64,000 nucleotides of DNA from Mycolicibacterium sp. TY81 (GCF_018326285.1 NZ_AP023362.1:1240001-1304000), one strand, 5' to 3'. Positions 22,459 through 33,217 are shown, numbered from the stretch's first letter. The notes: generated from the letters alone by a model not told the origin. Program-made: numbers and translations.

Positions 22459-22595
22459 TTTCGTTTTGGTCAATTCGCGCCGCGCGTCGGGCCGCGTTGC
22501 CGAATTCCAATGAAACATTGAAATTCGTTCTTAATTCCGGACCTCGCCTGCAACCGACGGGTCTGCTGTGACAGGATGGACGCCAGTTACTCCAC

Positions 22596-22627
22596 GATCG
22601 CTCTACACTTTGATCGCTCTACACTTT
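22596..22627 (+). promoter_or_regulatory. Tandem 16-bp duplication in the wag31 promoter region
   Basis: GATCGCTCTACACTTT occurs twice without a gap (22596-22611, 22612-22627). Each copy holds TACACT, a plausible -10 hexamer, 39-63 bases before the wag31 ATG. No clear -35 is seen for either copy. Confidence 0.55.
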
Positions 22628-22665
22628 GACACCGATTGACGGTCCAGACTGCAAGGGGGCAGAAG

Positions 22666-23463
22666 ATGCCGCTAACTCCGGCTGACGTCCACAACGTCGC
22701 ATTCAGCAAGCCGCCGATTGGCAAGCGCGGTTATAACGAGGATGAGGTCGATGCATTCCTCGATCTCGTCGAGACCGAGCTGACTCGGCTGATCGAAGAG
22801 AACAGCGATCTGCGGCAGCGGGTCGCCGAGCTCGACGCCGAGCTCCAGTCCGCCCGCACCGGCCAGCCGGTGGCGGCTCCGGTCTTCACCCCGCCTGCGC
22901 CGGAGCCCGAGCCCGTCGCGGCGCCCGCGCCGGCGGCCGCTCCTGTCGCCGCGCCGGTCGGCGAGGACCACCACGTCCGCGCGGCCAAGGTGCTGAGCCT
23001 GGCCCAGGACACCGCCGACCGTCTCACCAGTTCGGCCAAGGCCGAGGCCGACAAGACCCTCGCCGACGCCCGGGCGCAGGCCGATGCCCTGGTCAGCGAC
23101 GCCAAGCGCACTGCCGAGACCACGGTCGCCGACGCCAAGGCGCGCGCCGAGGCCATGCTGGCGGACGCGCAGACCCGTTCGGAGGCCCAGCTGCGTCAGG
23201 CCCAGGACAAGGCCGACGCCCTGCAGGCCGACGCCGAGCGCAAGCACACCGAGATCATGGGCAACATCAACCAGCAGCGCACGGTGCTGGAAGGCCGCCT
23301 CGAGCAGCTGCGCACGTTCGAGCGCGAGTACCGCACCCGTCTCAAGACCTACCTGGAGTCCCAGCTCGAGGAGCTCGGCCAGCGCGGCTCTGCCGCTCCG
23401 GCGGATTCGGCGGCCGGTGGCGAGGGTGCTGGCTTCGGCCAGTTCAACCGGGGCAACAGCTGA
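22666..23463 (+). CDS. wag31: Polar growth scaffold Wag31 (DivIVA)
   Basis: 265-residue coiled-coil protein directing polar cell-wall growth. The DivIVA head [36 protein letters not shown] is followed by a coiled coil, a Pro/Ala linker (about residues 75-105) and a long C-terminal coiled coil with [16 protein letters not shown] repeats. ATG 22666, with AAGGGGGC upstream, starts the canonical N-terminus; the frame is open upstream from 22636. Mycobacterial Wag31 is phosphorylated by PknA near residue 73; the site cannot be confirmed here. Confidence 0.96.
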   Translation: MPLTPADVHNVAFSKPPIGKRGYNEDEVDAFLDLVETELTRLIEENSDLRQRVAELDAELQSARTGQPVAAPVFTPPAPEPEPVAAPAPAAAPVAAPVGEDHHVRAAKVLSLAQDTADRLTSSAKAEADKTLADARAQADALVSDAKRTAETTVADAKARAEAMLADAQTRSEAQLRQAQDKADALQADAERKHTEIMGNINQQRTVLEGRLEQLRTFEREYRTRLKTYLESQLEELGQRGSAAPADSAAGGEGAGFGQFNRGNS

Positions 23464-23473
23464 CGGCTGACCA

Positions 23474-24007
23474 ATGCTGATCATTGCCCTGGTCCTTGCC
23501 CTCATCGGGCTGACCGCGCTGGTGACCGCGATTGTCACGAGCAATGAGCTGATCGCCTGGGTGTGTATCGGCGCCAGCGTCATCGGGGTGCTGCTGCTCA
23601 TCGTCGACGCACTGCGCGAACGCTCGCGCGGCGGTGCGGCGGCCGAGTCCGCCCCCGACGTCGACGACGCGCTGGCCACCGAGGCCGGCGAGGAAGCCGC
23701 GGCGGAGGAAGAAGCCGCCGCGGAGCCTGTCGAGGACTACCCGGCCGACGAGCCCGAAACGGTTGTGGCCGAGAAGGTTTCAGAAGACGAGGCGTCTGAC
23801 GAGCCCCAAGAGGCCGAGGCCGAAAGCTCTGATTCCGACGAGCCCGAGACCGAAGCGGCGACCGTCATCACGACCGACACGGAATCGGCGGAGTCCGAGG
23901 CCGCTGACGCTGCCGAGGAAACCGACGAGCCTGAGGAAGCGGGCGCCGAGGAAGCCGAGGCAGACGAAGAAGCCAAGGCAGACGAAGACGAGGCCAAGAA
24001 GGCCTGA
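23474..24007 (+). CDS. Acidic membrane protein (Rv2144c-like)
   Basis: 177 residues. Two transmembrane helices (LIIALVLALIGLTALVTAIV and AWVCIGASVIGVLLLIVDAL) lie in the first 50 residues, then a short basic turn and a very acidic Glu/Ala/Asp-rich tail of over 110 residues with no fold visible. Same position as Rv2144c, next to wag31. Function unknown. It ends 31 bases before a strong terminator that closes the dcw region. Confidence 0.85.
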   Translation: MLIIALVLALIGLTALVTAIVTSNELIAWVCIGASVIGVLLLIVDALRERSRGGAAAESAPDVDDALATEAGEEAAAEEEAAAEPVEDYPADEPETVVAEKVSEDEASDEPQEAEAESSDSDEPETEAATVITTDTESAESEAADAAEETDEPEEAGAEEAEADEEAKADEDEAKKA

Positions 24008-24038
24008 GCCCCCGGCGCTCTCAATTTCATACTGATGC

Positions 24039-24079
24039 CACCGCCGCGACGGACTCCCCGTCGCGGCGGTGCTCTTTTT
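24039..24079 (+). terminator. Rho-independent terminator closing the dcw region
   Basis: Exact 14-bp arms CACCGCCGCGACGG (24039-24052) and CCGTCGCGGCGGTG (24058-24071), five-base loop, then CTCTTTTT. Confidence 0.92.
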
Positions 24080-24373
24080 CTCCACCCGGCCGGAGAAGTA
24101 CATGGCTTCAATCGCCAGGCACGTGAGGTGTTGTGCGCGAAGCCAGGTACCAGTTCTGGCCGTCAGACGTCCCTGACTTCAACAACCGCCGCGGATCGCC
24201 ACCACGACTGAAGTCACGTACTCCTCGGCCCCGCATCCGGCATCGACCACCTGATCGGCACCGCCGTCGGCCGCATGCGCCCGCCCGAACTCTCGCGCCC
24301 CGCTTATTTCGTGCTTGTTGCGTCGATACGACGGCTGTGAATCATGGCGGTCACGAACCACAGGGCCCTCCAA
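24080..24373. other. Non-coding stretch upstream of the narK leader
   Basis: About 290 bases without a credible gene: an open plus frame runs through it from 24133 into narK but lacks a ribosome site and reads as arginine/proline-rich translation. I see no tRNA or repeat here. A long 5' leader for narK is possible. Confidence 0.5.
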
Positions 24374-24436
24374 GTGAGTGCCTATTGACTTTGCTGACAC
24401 CGAAGGGCAACAGCCGCGGCATCGCGCGCCCGTACA
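24374..24436 (+). promoter_or_regulatory. Nitrate leader element, copy 1 (narK)
   Basis: A gap-free pattern shared with the nitrate reductase gene: GTGAG, 6 bases, TTGA, 18 bases, GCAAC, 4 bases, GCGGCATCG, 4 bases, CCCGTACA. It lies 36 bases before the narK GTG. Either a promoter/operator pair or a structured RNA leader; the sequence alone does not decide. Confidence 0.6.
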
Positions 24437-24471
24437 TATGTAGCCAACCAATTTCCTACCTGGGAGGCTTT

Positions 24472-25965
24472 GTGAGTCTGTTGAGTCGAAACCGCGACAT
24501 CGAGCACTGGGATGCTGAGGATGTTGCTGCGTGGGACGCGGGCAATAAGAACATCGCCAAGCGGAACTTGATCTGGTCGATCTTCGCCGAGCATGTCGGC
24601 TTCTCGGTGTGGAGCATCTGGTCGGTGATGGTGCTGTTCATGCCGCAGGCCGTCTACGGCATCGATGCCCTGGGCAAGTTCGTCCTCGGCGCCGTCCCGA
24701 TCGCGGTCGGGTCGTTCATGCGCATCCCTTACACCATCGGACCGGCCCGGTTCGGTGGCCGTAACTTCACGATCTTCAGCGCCCTGATGCTGGCCATCCC
24801 GTGTGGGCTGACCATGTACTTCATGATGCATCCGGGTACGTCGTACACGACGTTCCTGATCGTCGCGGCGGTCGCCGGTTTCGGTGGCGGTAACTTCGCG
24901 TCGTCGATGACGAACATCAACGCCTTCTACCCGCAGCGGTTGAAGGGCTGGGCGCTGGGCCTGAACGCCGGCGGCGGCAACATCGGTGTGCCGGTCATCC
25001 AGATCATCGGCCTGGTCACCATCGCCACGCTCGGCAACCGTCGTCCCGAGGTGGTCTGCGCCATCTATCTGGTCTTGCTGGCCGCCGCGGCCCTCGGTGC
25101 CGCGTTGTTCATGGACAACATCCAGGGCCAGAAGTCGAACCTCTCGGCGATGGTCGAGGCCATGAAGTTCCGCAACTCGTGGGTGATGTGCTTCCTCTAC
25201 ATCGGTACGTTCGGTTCGTTCATCGGGTTCAGCTTCGCGTTCACCCAGATTCTGAACATCAACTTCACCGCACAGGACGTCGCGCCGCTGCTGGAGAAGT
25301 ACCACGTCGCGTCGGTGGCCAAGCTGCCCAAGGAAGCCGCCAAGGAGCTGGCCAAGGCCAACTTCGACGCCTCCATCCACACCGCGTGGATCGCCTTCCT
25401 GGGCCCGCTGCTGGGCTCGATCTCGCGTCCGTTCGGCGGCAAGCTCGCCGACAAGATCGGTGGCGGCAAGATCACGCTGTACGTCTTCACGGCGATGACG
25501 GCCATCACCGCAGTCCTGGTCAGCGCCGGCATGTGGGACGACGCCACCAAGGGTCCGGCGACGGGTGCGCAGATGGCTGTCTACATCACGGCCTTCATGG
25601 TGCTGTTCATCCTGACCGGCCTCGGCAACGGGTCGACCTACAAGATGATCCCGTCGATCTTCGAAGCCAAGGCGCAGAGCAAGGACGAGTTGGGTGCTGC
25701 GGAGAAGACCCTGTGGTCGCGCAGCATGTCCGGCGCACTGATCGGCTTCGCCGGTGCGGTCGGCGCGTTCGGTGGCGTGCTCGTCAACATCGTGCTCCGG
25801 GCGTCCTACGCCGGGCCAGCGCACTCCGCGACCACCGCATTCTGGGTGTTCCTCGCCTTCTACGTGGTGTGTGGTGTCGTCACCTGGTTCGTGTTCCTGC
25901 GTCAGCCGCACCTGCGTGCGGCGACGGGCGAGCACGTCGGCCGGGATTTCGTTCCGGCAACGTAG
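24472..25965 (+). CDS. narK: Nitrate/nitrite transporter, NarK family (MFS)
   Basis: 497-residue 12-helix major facilitator transporter. Nitrate-porter signatures are present: AGFGGGNFASSMTNINAFYP in helix 5 and TGLGNGSTYKMIPSIF in helix 11, with RxxxGGK-type loop LGSISRPFGGKLADKIGGG. GTG 24472 has a GGGAGG ribosome site; the frame extends upstream but lacks one. It probably imports nitrate for the assimilatory reductase downstream, whose gene shares its leader motif. A strong terminator follows. Confidence 0.9.
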   Translation: MSLLSRNRDIEHWDAEDVAAWDAGNKNIAKRNLIWSIFAEHVGFSVWSIWSVMVLFMPQAVYGIDALGKFVLGAVPIAVGSFMRIPYTIGPARFGGRNFTIFSALMLAIPCGLTMYFMMHPGTSYTTFLIVAAVAGFGGGNFASSMTNINAFYPQRLKGWALGLNAGGGNIGVPVIQIIGLVTIATLGNRRPEVVCAIYLVLLAAAALGAALFMDNIQGQKSNLSAMVEAMKFRNSWVMCFLYIGTFGSFIGFSFAFTQILNINFTAQDVAPLLEKYHVASVAKLPKEAAKELAKANFDASIHTAWIAFLGPLLGSISRPFGGKLADKIGGGKITLYVFTAMTAITAVLVSAGMWDDATKGPATGAQMAVYITAFMVLFILTGLGNGSTYKMIPSIFEAKAQSKDELGAAEKTLWSRSMSGALIGFAGAVGAFGGVLVNIVLRASYAGPAHSATTAFWVFLAFYVVCGVVTWFVFLRQPHLRAATGEHVGRDFVPAT

Positions 25966-25986
25966 CCGGCTTCTGGCCAGTTGGCC

Positions 25987-26021
25987 GAAATGCCCCGCGG
26001 GAGTTTCCCGCGGGGCATTTC
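25987..26021 (+). terminator. Rho-independent terminator after narK
   Basis: Perfect 16-bp arms GAAATGCCCCGCGGGA and TCCCGCGGGGCATTTC with a GTT loop, followed by GTTGTT. Symmetric enough to work on both strands. Confidence 0.85.
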
Positions 26022-26054
26022 GTTGTTCGGGGCAGGGAAGTTTGTGATCCAGAT

Positions 26055-26071
26055 AACTGGTCCAACCAGTT
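26055..26071. promoter_or_regulatory. FadR/GntR-type operator
   Basis: Perfect palindrome AACTGGTCCAACCAGTT, i.e. the TGGT-N3-ACCA core typical of FadR-subfamily GntR regulators. It lies 36 bases before the regulator's ATG, implying autoregulation; a half-site (GACCAGT) follows at once. Confidence 0.75.
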
Positions 26072-26106
26072 GACCAGTAGTCGCGGCGACCCTGATCATT
26101 GACCCC

Positions 26107-26811
26107 ATGGACATCGCACCCGTCACGCGGTCCGCGGTCAGTGACTCGGTCTTCGCGCACCTCGTCGACGAGATCCTGTCCGGTCGCGTCGCGGTCGACG
26201 ACGCACTGCCGTCCGAGCGCGAGCTGGCCCTGGCCTTCGCGGTGAACCGGCACGCCATCCGGGAAGCACTCAAACGGCTACAGCAGGCCCGGCTGGTGCG
26301 GATCAGTCACGGCGGCAAGACCAGGGTCCAGGACTGGCGGCAGACGGCCGGCCTGGACGTTCTCAGCACCCTCGCCGCCACCGGCGCCGTGCCGGCGCTG
26401 CAGATCGCCTGCGACATCATGGTGATGCGCCGCTCTGTCGGAGCCGACGCGGCCCGGCTGTGCGCGAGGAACGCCTCCGACGAGCAGCTGGCGGTCATCG
26501 CCGATGCCGCTGCGGCCTACCCGGCGCAGCACACCGACGAATCGATCGCCGCTGACCTGACGTTCTGGACCGCGATCGTCGACGGCAGCGGCAACCTGGC
26601 CTACCGGCTGGCGCTCAACACGCTGGTCGCGGCGTTCGCCGACATCGGCTTCGGCTCGATCGCCGACCTCGGTACGTCCGCCGAACTGGCCGACCGCGAC
26701 GCCCACATCACGCTGGCCGGGCACCTCGTTGCGCGCGACGCCGACGCCGCTCACCGCGTGGCCGACGACCTGCTGGGCCGGGTCGTCGAAATCCTTTCCG
26801 CTCAGCAGTAG
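26107..26811 (+). CDS. FadR-subfamily GntR transcriptional regulator
   Basis: 234-residue regulator. An N-terminal winged helix-turn-helix (LPSERELALAFAVNRHAIREALKRLQQARLVRISHGGKTRV, about residues 36-76) precedes an all-helical FCD-like ligand domain with the histidine/aspartate pattern of metal-binding FadR members (DLTFW, RDAHITLAGHL). Its stop lies 12 bases before the fatty acid hydroxylase gene, so both probably form one operon controlled by the palindrome upstream. Ligand unknown, perhaps a fatty acid or organic acid. Confidence 0.87.
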   Translation: MDIAPVTRSAVSDSVFAHLVDEILSGRVAVDDALPSERELALAFAVNRHAIREALKRLQQARLVRISHGGKTRVQDWRQTAGLDVLSTLAATGAVPALQIACDIMVMRRSVGADAARLCARNASDEQLAVIADAAAAYPAQHTDESIAADLTFWTAIVDGSGNLAYRLALNTLVAAFADIGFGSIADLGTSAELADRDAHITLAGHLVARDADAAHRVADDLLGRVVEILSAQQ

Positions 26812-26823
26812 GAGTCATTGCCC

Positions 26824-27654
26824 ATGTTCGATCTGATCTTGCATGCCGTGCCGGTGTTCGTGCTCTGTCTGGTGCTCGAGGCGCTGTCCTTCCGCTTCCT
26901 GCCGGACGACGACGAGGTCGGATACGAATTCCGGGATTCCCGAACGAGTCTCACGATGGGCATCGGCAACGTCATCATCAACATCGGCTGGAAGCTGGTG
27001 GTCCTGGCGGCGCTGAGCGCGGCGTACCTGGTGGCGCCGGTACATCTGCCCGCCGACAATCCGCTGACCTGGATCGCGCTGTTCGTCGCCGACGACTTCG
27101 TCTACTACTGGTATCACCGGACGCACCACACGATCCGGCTGTTCTGGGCCAGCCACGTCGTGCACCACTCCAGCGAGCACTACAACCTGTCGACCGCACT
27201 GCGGCAGACGTGGACGCCGTTCACGGCGCTGCCGTTCTGGTTGCCGTTGGCATTTCTCGGCTTCGCGCCGTGGATGATCCTGCTGCAGCAGTCGGTCAGT
27301 CTGCTGTACCAGTTCTTCATCCACACCGAGCGGGTCGGAAAGCTGTGGCGGCCCATCGAATTCGTGATGAACACGCCGTCGCATCACCGCGTGCACCACG
27401 GTTCCAATGACCAGTACCTGGACACCAACTACGGTGGCATCCTGATCATCTGGGACCGGCTGTTCGGCAGTTTCCGCCCTGAGGGCGAGCGTGTGGTCTA
27501 CGGTCTGACCAAGAACATCAAGACGTTCAACCCGCTGCGGGTTGCCACCCACGAATACACCGCGATCTGGCAAGATGTGCGCGCGACCAAGACGTGGAAG
27601 CAGCGCTTCGGACACACGTTCCGTGGCCCGGGCTGGTCGCCCGACAGCGCGTAA
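26824..27654 (+). CDS. Fatty acid hydroxylase / sterol desaturase family membrane protein
   Basis: 276-residue di-iron membrane oxygenase. The three histidine boxes are visible: HRTHH, HVVHHSSEHYN and HRVHHGSN, embedded between four or so hydrophobic helices. Substrate is probably a lipid or sterol but not determinable. The ATG at 26824 has TAGGAG about 9 bases upstream; a TTG at 26818 is an alternative. Cotranscribed with the FadR-type regulator. Confidence 0.88.
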   Translation: MFDLILHAVPVFVLCLVLEALSFRFLPDDDEVGYEFRDSRTSLTMGIGNVIINIGWKLVVLAALSAAYLVAPVHLPADNPLTWIALFVADDFVYYWYHRTHHTIRLFWASHVVHHSSEHYNLSTALRQTWTPFTALPFWLPLAFLGFAPWMILLQQSVSLLYQFFIHTERVGKLWRPIEFVMNTPSHHRVHHGSNDQYLDTNYGGILIIWDRLFGSFRPEGERVVYGLTKNIKTFNPLRVATHEYTAIWQDVRATKTWKQRFGHTFRGPGWSPDSA

Positions 27655-27732
27655 CGCAGCTCACAGATTTCCGGCAGGTTTCCATCGTGATTCCGGCGTG
27701 AAACATGTTGCGCACCATGCCCGGACGGCCAG

Positions 27733-27795
27733 GTGAGCTCGGGTTGATGTGCAGTACATGGTCGCGCAACGGTTGCGGCATCGGCGGCCCGTACA
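27733..27795 (+). promoter_or_regulatory. Nitrate leader element, copy 2 (nitrate reductase)
   Basis: Same spaced pattern as at 24374 (GTGAG-N6-TTGA-N18-GCAAC-N4-GCGGCATCG-N4-CCCGTACA), ending 8 bases before the reductase ATG. In this copy CGCAA-CGG-TTGCG can form a short hairpin. No conventional ribosome site precedes the ATG, so the element may also affect translation. Confidence 0.6.
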
Positions 27796-27803
27796 ACTGA
27801 GTC

Positions 27804-30800
27804 ATGACCGCCCCGGGAGCACACACCACGCGTACCGCGTGCTCCTACTGCGGTGTCGGTTGCGGCATTTCGGTCGAGACGCGGGCCGACGCCGGCACCG
27901 GGCTGCCCGTCATCGCACGCGTGTCCGGGGACCGCCTGCACCCCACCAACTTCGGGCGGTTGTGCACCAAGGGCGCCACGCACGCCGACCTGATGCATGC
28001 CGACGAGGGCCGGCTCACCACCGCGCAGGTGCGGCGCAACGGCGAGATGGTCAGCGTCACCACCGACGACGCCACCGCCGAAGCCGGCCGCCGGCTGCGC
28101 GCCATCATCGACGAACACGGCCCCGACGCTGTGGCGCTGTACGTTTCGGGCCAGATGACCCTCGAGGCCCAGTACCTGGCGAACAAACTGGCCAAGGGCT
28201 TCATCCGCACCGTGCACATCGAATCCAACTCCCGGCTGTGCATGGCGAGCGCAGGTACCGGTTTCAAGCAGTCGCTCGGCGCCGACGGCCCACCCGGGTC
28301 GTACGCCGATTTCGATTCGGCCGACCTGTTTTTCGTGATCGGCGCCAACATGGCCGACTGCCACCCGATCCTGTTCCTGCGCATGGCCGACCGGATTGCC
28401 AAGGGCGCCAAGCTGATCGTCGTCGACCCGCGCCGCAACGCCACCGCCGACAAGGCCGATCTGTTCCTGCAGATCAAACCCGGTACCGACCTGGCGCTGC
28501 TCAACGGCCTGCTGCACCTGCTGGTCGAAAACGGTGCCATAGACCACGAATTCATCGCCGAGCACACCGAGGGCTGGGAGACCATGCCCGCGTTCCTCGC
28601 CGACTATCCGCCGGCGCAGGTCGCCGCGATCACCGGAATCCCCGAAGCCGACATCTGGCGCGCCGCCCAGATGATCGCCGAGGCAGGGGAGTGGATGTCG
28701 TGCTGGACCATGGGCCTGAACCAGAGCACGCACGGCACCTGGAACACCAACGCCATCTGCAACCTGCACCTGGCCACCGGCGCCATCTGCCGCACCGGCA
28801 GCGGCCCGATGTCCCTGACGGGGCAGCCCAACGCCATGGGCGGCCGCGAAATGGGTTACATGGGACCGGGTCTGCCCGGGCAGCGTGCGGTGACGTCGGC
28901 CGACGACCGGGCCTTCGTCGAAGAGCAGTGGGAGCTGGAGCCCGGCACCATCCGCACCGACGTCGGCCCCGGCACGATCGAGATGTTCCGGCAGCTGGGC
29001 ACCGGTGACATCAAGGCCGTCTGGATCATCTGCACCAATCCCGTTGCGTCCGTGGCCAATCGGCAGACCGTCATCGACGGGTTGCAGGCCGCCGAGCTGG
29101 TCATCACGCAGGACACCTACCAGGACACCGCGACCAACGCCTACGCCGACATCGTGCTGCCCGCGACGCTGTGGGCCGAAGCCGACGGCGTCATGATCAA
29201 CTCCGAACGTAACCTGACCCTGCTGCAGCAGAGCATCCCCGCCGTCGGTGACGCGCGGCCCGACTGGGAGCTGATCTGCAATGTCGCCCGGCACATGGGC
29301 TTCGGCGACGAATTCGACTATAAGTCCAGCGAAGACGTATTCGCCGAAATCCGCCAGTTCACCAACCGGCGGACGGGATACGACCTCAGCGGTGTCACCT
29401 ACGAGCGGCTGCGCGAGACCCCACTGCAGTGGCCGTGCCCGCCGGACAGCGGCGACCGCAACCCGATCCGCTATCTCAACGACGGCGTGAGCCAGGACCT
29501 GTTCGTCGGCGCGGACGGGCACCGGCCGCGACTGGCGTTCCCGACACCCTCGCGCCGGGCGGTGTTCCACGCCCGCCCGCACCTGGACGCCAGGGAACTG
29601 CCCGACGACGAGTTTCCGTTGGTGCTGAACACCGGTCGGCTGCAACACCAGTGGCACACCATGACCAAGACCGGCAGGGTCGAGAAGCTCAACAAGCTCA
29701 CCGGGAAGCCGTTCATCGAGATCCATCCCGCCGACGCGACCGACCTCGGGATTGTCGACGGCGCATCCGTCGAAGTTTCGTCGCGCCGCGGCACGGCGGT
29801 CCTGCCGGCCGTCCTGACCGACCGCGTGCGGCCGGGGAACTGCTTCGCGCCGTTCCACTGGAACGACCAGCAGGGTGACCGGCTCACGATCAACGCCGTC
29901 ACCAACGATGCGGTGGACCCCGACTCACTGCAGCCCGAATTCAAGGTGTGCGCGGTGCGGTTGGCGCCGGTCGTGGCCGAGCCTGTCGTCGCGCCGCTCG
30001 CCGCACCCACGGGTGCCGGCACCCATCCGCTGGCCGCCGCACTCGGTCTGGCCGGTCCGCCCGCACTCAACGACACCGAAAAGATTTACCTGTCAGGCTT
30101 TTTCAGTGGCATCGAGCACACCACCGGGGTCCCCGTCCTGCCGGCAGCGGCGCCCGTGCGCTCCGTGGTGCGACTGTGGGTCGACGGGGCGCTGGCCGGT
30201 GCGCACAGTGTCTCGGGTCCGGTTGTCACCGACGCTGTACAGCCGGAGCCCCCGGGGCCGTTGGTCTTGTGGGCGTCGCAGACCGGCACCGCGGAGGAGT
30301 TCGCCGCCGGACTGGCCGCCAAGATCGCCGGGTCCCGGCTGCAGGCGCTGGACGACACCGCGCTGGACGACGTCGCTGCCGCGAGCGAAGTCCTGGTCGT
30401 GACAAGCACTTTCGGGGACGGCGGGCCACCCGACAACGGCGCCGACTTCTGGGCCCGCCTGAGCGCCCCCGACGCGCCGGACCTTTCCGGGGTGCGGTAC
30501 TCGGTACTCGGAATCGGCGACCGGGCGTACGAGAACTTCTGTGGCTACGCCAAAGCCCTGGACAGCCGTTTCGCTGAACTCGGGGCCACGGCGCTGCTCG
30601 ACCGCGCCGACTGTGAGGCGTACGACGACGAGCCCCTTGCACACTGGTCCGACGCTGTCGTCGAGCTGGCCGCGGCGGCCCCGCTGGCGCCGACAGCGCC
30701 CGCAAAACCCGCCGCACCCGCCAAACCCGCGGCACCTGCCAAGCCGTTCACCCGCAACAACCCGCTACCGGTCCCATTGTGCCGCAACACCCTGCTGACC

Positions 30801-31838
30801 AAGGGTGGGGCGAAGGAAGTCCGCCAGATCGGCTTCGACCTGTCCGGGCACGACGTCAGCTACGGCGTCGGCGACGCGCTGGGCGTGGTGGTGGCCAACT
30901 GCCCGGAGACCGTCTCGGCTTGGCTGGCGGCGACCGGGCTCTCGGGTGACGAGGTCATCGAGATCGACGGCGGCGAAACCGCTCTTCGCGAGGCCCTGAC
31001 CACGTCGTACGACATCTGCAAGGTGTCGCCGACCCTGATCAACTTCGTGGCCGAACGCAGCCGCGCCAAGATTCTGCGGGCGCCCCGGGAAGAGCGTGAT
31101 CACTGGCTGGACGGCCGCACCGGCCTGGACCTCATCGAAGAGTTCAAAGTCCGCGCCGAACCCGAGGAGTGGCGAGATGCGTTGGTGCGCCTGGCGCCAC
31201 GCTCGTACTCGATCTCGTCCAGCCCGTTGGTGAGCCCCGACGAGGTGCAACTGACGGTGTCGGTGGTTCGATACGAGGGTGCCCGTGGCGGCATCCGGCA
31301 CGGCGTCGCGTCCACCTACCTCGCGGACCGGGCGGAGACGGTGCCGGTGTTCCTGCAGTCGGCGCCGCATTTCCGGCCGCCCGAGGATGCGCTGACCCCG
31401 ATGATCATGGTCGGGCCCGGCACCGGCATCGCGCCGTTCCGCGGCTTCCTGCACGAGCGCCGGGCACTGGGGCACACCGGCCGCAACTGGCTGTTCTTCG
31501 GCGACCAGCACCGGGCCGAAAACTATTACTACCAAGACGAATTGGAGGCCTTCGCCGCTGACGGTCTGCTGACCCGGCTGGACACCGCGTTCTCGCGGGA
31601 TCAGGCGCGCCGGGTGTACGTGCAGCACCGGATGCGCGAGCACGGCGAGATTCTGTGGCGCTGGCTCGAGGACGGCGCCCACTTCTACGTGTGCGGCGAC
31701 GCCGCGCGCATGGCCAAGGACGTCGACGTGACGCTCACCAACATCATCAAGACCCACGGCGGCATGTCCGAGTCGGCAGCACACGACTACAAACGTGAGC
31801 TGATCGCCGACAAGCGCTACGTCCGCGACGTCTACTGA
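27804..31838 (+). CDS. nasN: Assimilatory nitrate reductase fused to flavodoxin/FAD-NADPH reductase
   Basis: 1344-residue soluble enzyme reducing nitrate to nitrite for assimilation. Residues 1 to about 720 are a molybdopterin oxidoreductase with a [4Fe-4S] site (Cys13, 16, 20, 53) and bis-MGD landmarks (ESNSRLCMAS, GRLQHQWHTMTKTGR). An FMN flavodoxin domain follows (WASQTGTAEEFA from about 823), then a Lys/Pro/Ala linker of APAKPA repeats and a CysJ-like FAD/NADPH module (RSYSISSSP near 1133; GPGTGIAPFRGF near 1202). The fusion supplies its own electron path from NADPH. It corresponds to the M. smegmatis NasN type. No nitrite reductase is in the window. Confidence 0.9.
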   Translation: MTAPGAHTTRTACSYCGVGCGISVETRADAGTGLPVIARVSGDRLHPTNFGRLCTKGATHADLMHADEGRLTTAQVRRNGEMVSVTTDDATAEAGRRLRAIIDEHGPDAVALYVSGQMTLEAQYLANKLAKGFIRTVHIESNSRLCMASAGTGFKQSLGADGPPGSYADFDSADLFFVIGANMADCHPILFLRMADRIAKGAKLIVVDPRRNATADKADLFLQIKPGTDLALLNGLLHLLVENGAIDHEFIAEHTEGWETMPAFLADYPPAQVAAITGIPEADIWRAAQMIAEAGEWMSCWTMGLNQSTHGTWNTNAICNLHLATGAICRTGSGPMSLTGQPNAMGGREMGYMGPGLPGQRAVTSADDRAFVEEQWELEPGTIRTDVGPGTIEMFRQLGTGDIKAVWIICTNPVASVANRQTVIDGLQAAELVITQDTYQDTATNAYADIVLPATLWAEADGVMINSERNLTLLQQSIPAVGDARPDWELICNVARHMGFGDEFDYKSSEDVFAEIRQFTNRRTGYDLSGVTYERLRETPLQWPCPPDSGDRNPIRYLNDGVSQDLFVGADGHRPRLAFPTPSRRAVFHARPHLDARELPDDEFPLVLNTGRLQHQWHTMTKTGRVEKLNKLTGKPFIEIHPADATDLGIVDGASVEVSSRRGTAVLPAVLTDRVRPGNCFAPFHWNDQQGDRLTINAVTNDAVDPDSLQPEFKVCAVRLAPVVAEPVVAPLAAPTGAGTHPLAAALGLAGPPALNDTEKIYLSGFFSGIEHTTGVPVLPAAAPVRSVVRLWVDGALAGAHSVSGPVVTDAVQPEPPGPLVLWASQTGTAEEFAAGLAAKIAGSRLQALDDTALDDVAAASEVLVVTSTFGDGGPPDNGADFWARLSAPDAPDLSGVRYSVLGIGDRAYENFCGYAKALDSRFAELGATALLDRADCEAYDDEPLAHWSDAVVELAAAAPLAPTAPAKPAAPAKPAAPAKPFTRNNPLPVPLCRNTLLTKGGAKEVRQIGFDLSGHDVSYGVGDALGVVVANCPETVSAWLAATGLSGDEVIEIDGGETALREALTTSYDICKVSPTLINFVAERSRAKILRAPREERDHWLDGRTGLDLIEEFKVRAEPEEWRDALVRLAPRSYSISSSPLVSPDEVQLTVSVVRYEGARGGIRHGVASTYLADRAETVPVFLQSAPHFRPPEDALTPMIMVGPGTGIAPFRGFLHERRALGHTGRNWLFFGDQHRAENYYYQDELEAFAADGLLTRLDTAFSRDQARRVYVQHRMREHGEILWRWLEDGAHFYVCGDAARMAKDVDVTLTNIIKTHGGMSESAAHDYKRELIADKRYVRDVY

Positions 31839-31928
31839 TCTGCCCGCCGGGCCAGGCGGTCCGGCGGTACCGCTGCACGCCCGGCCGTTTCAGGGTTGAC
31901 TGGAGCTTGCCGGGAAGGAGCGATGTCG

Positions 31929-33217
<1,289 letters not shown>

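Noticed and set aside
27498..29858. 786-aa minus-strand open frame opposite the nitrate reductase gene
   Set aside because: Antisense of a gene with complete Fe-S and molybdopterin motifs; no motif of its own.
30706..30745. Tandem repeat in the nitrate reductase gene as a mobile or CRISPR-like repeat
   Set aside because: It encodes the APAKPA linker between protein domains and keeps the reading frame.
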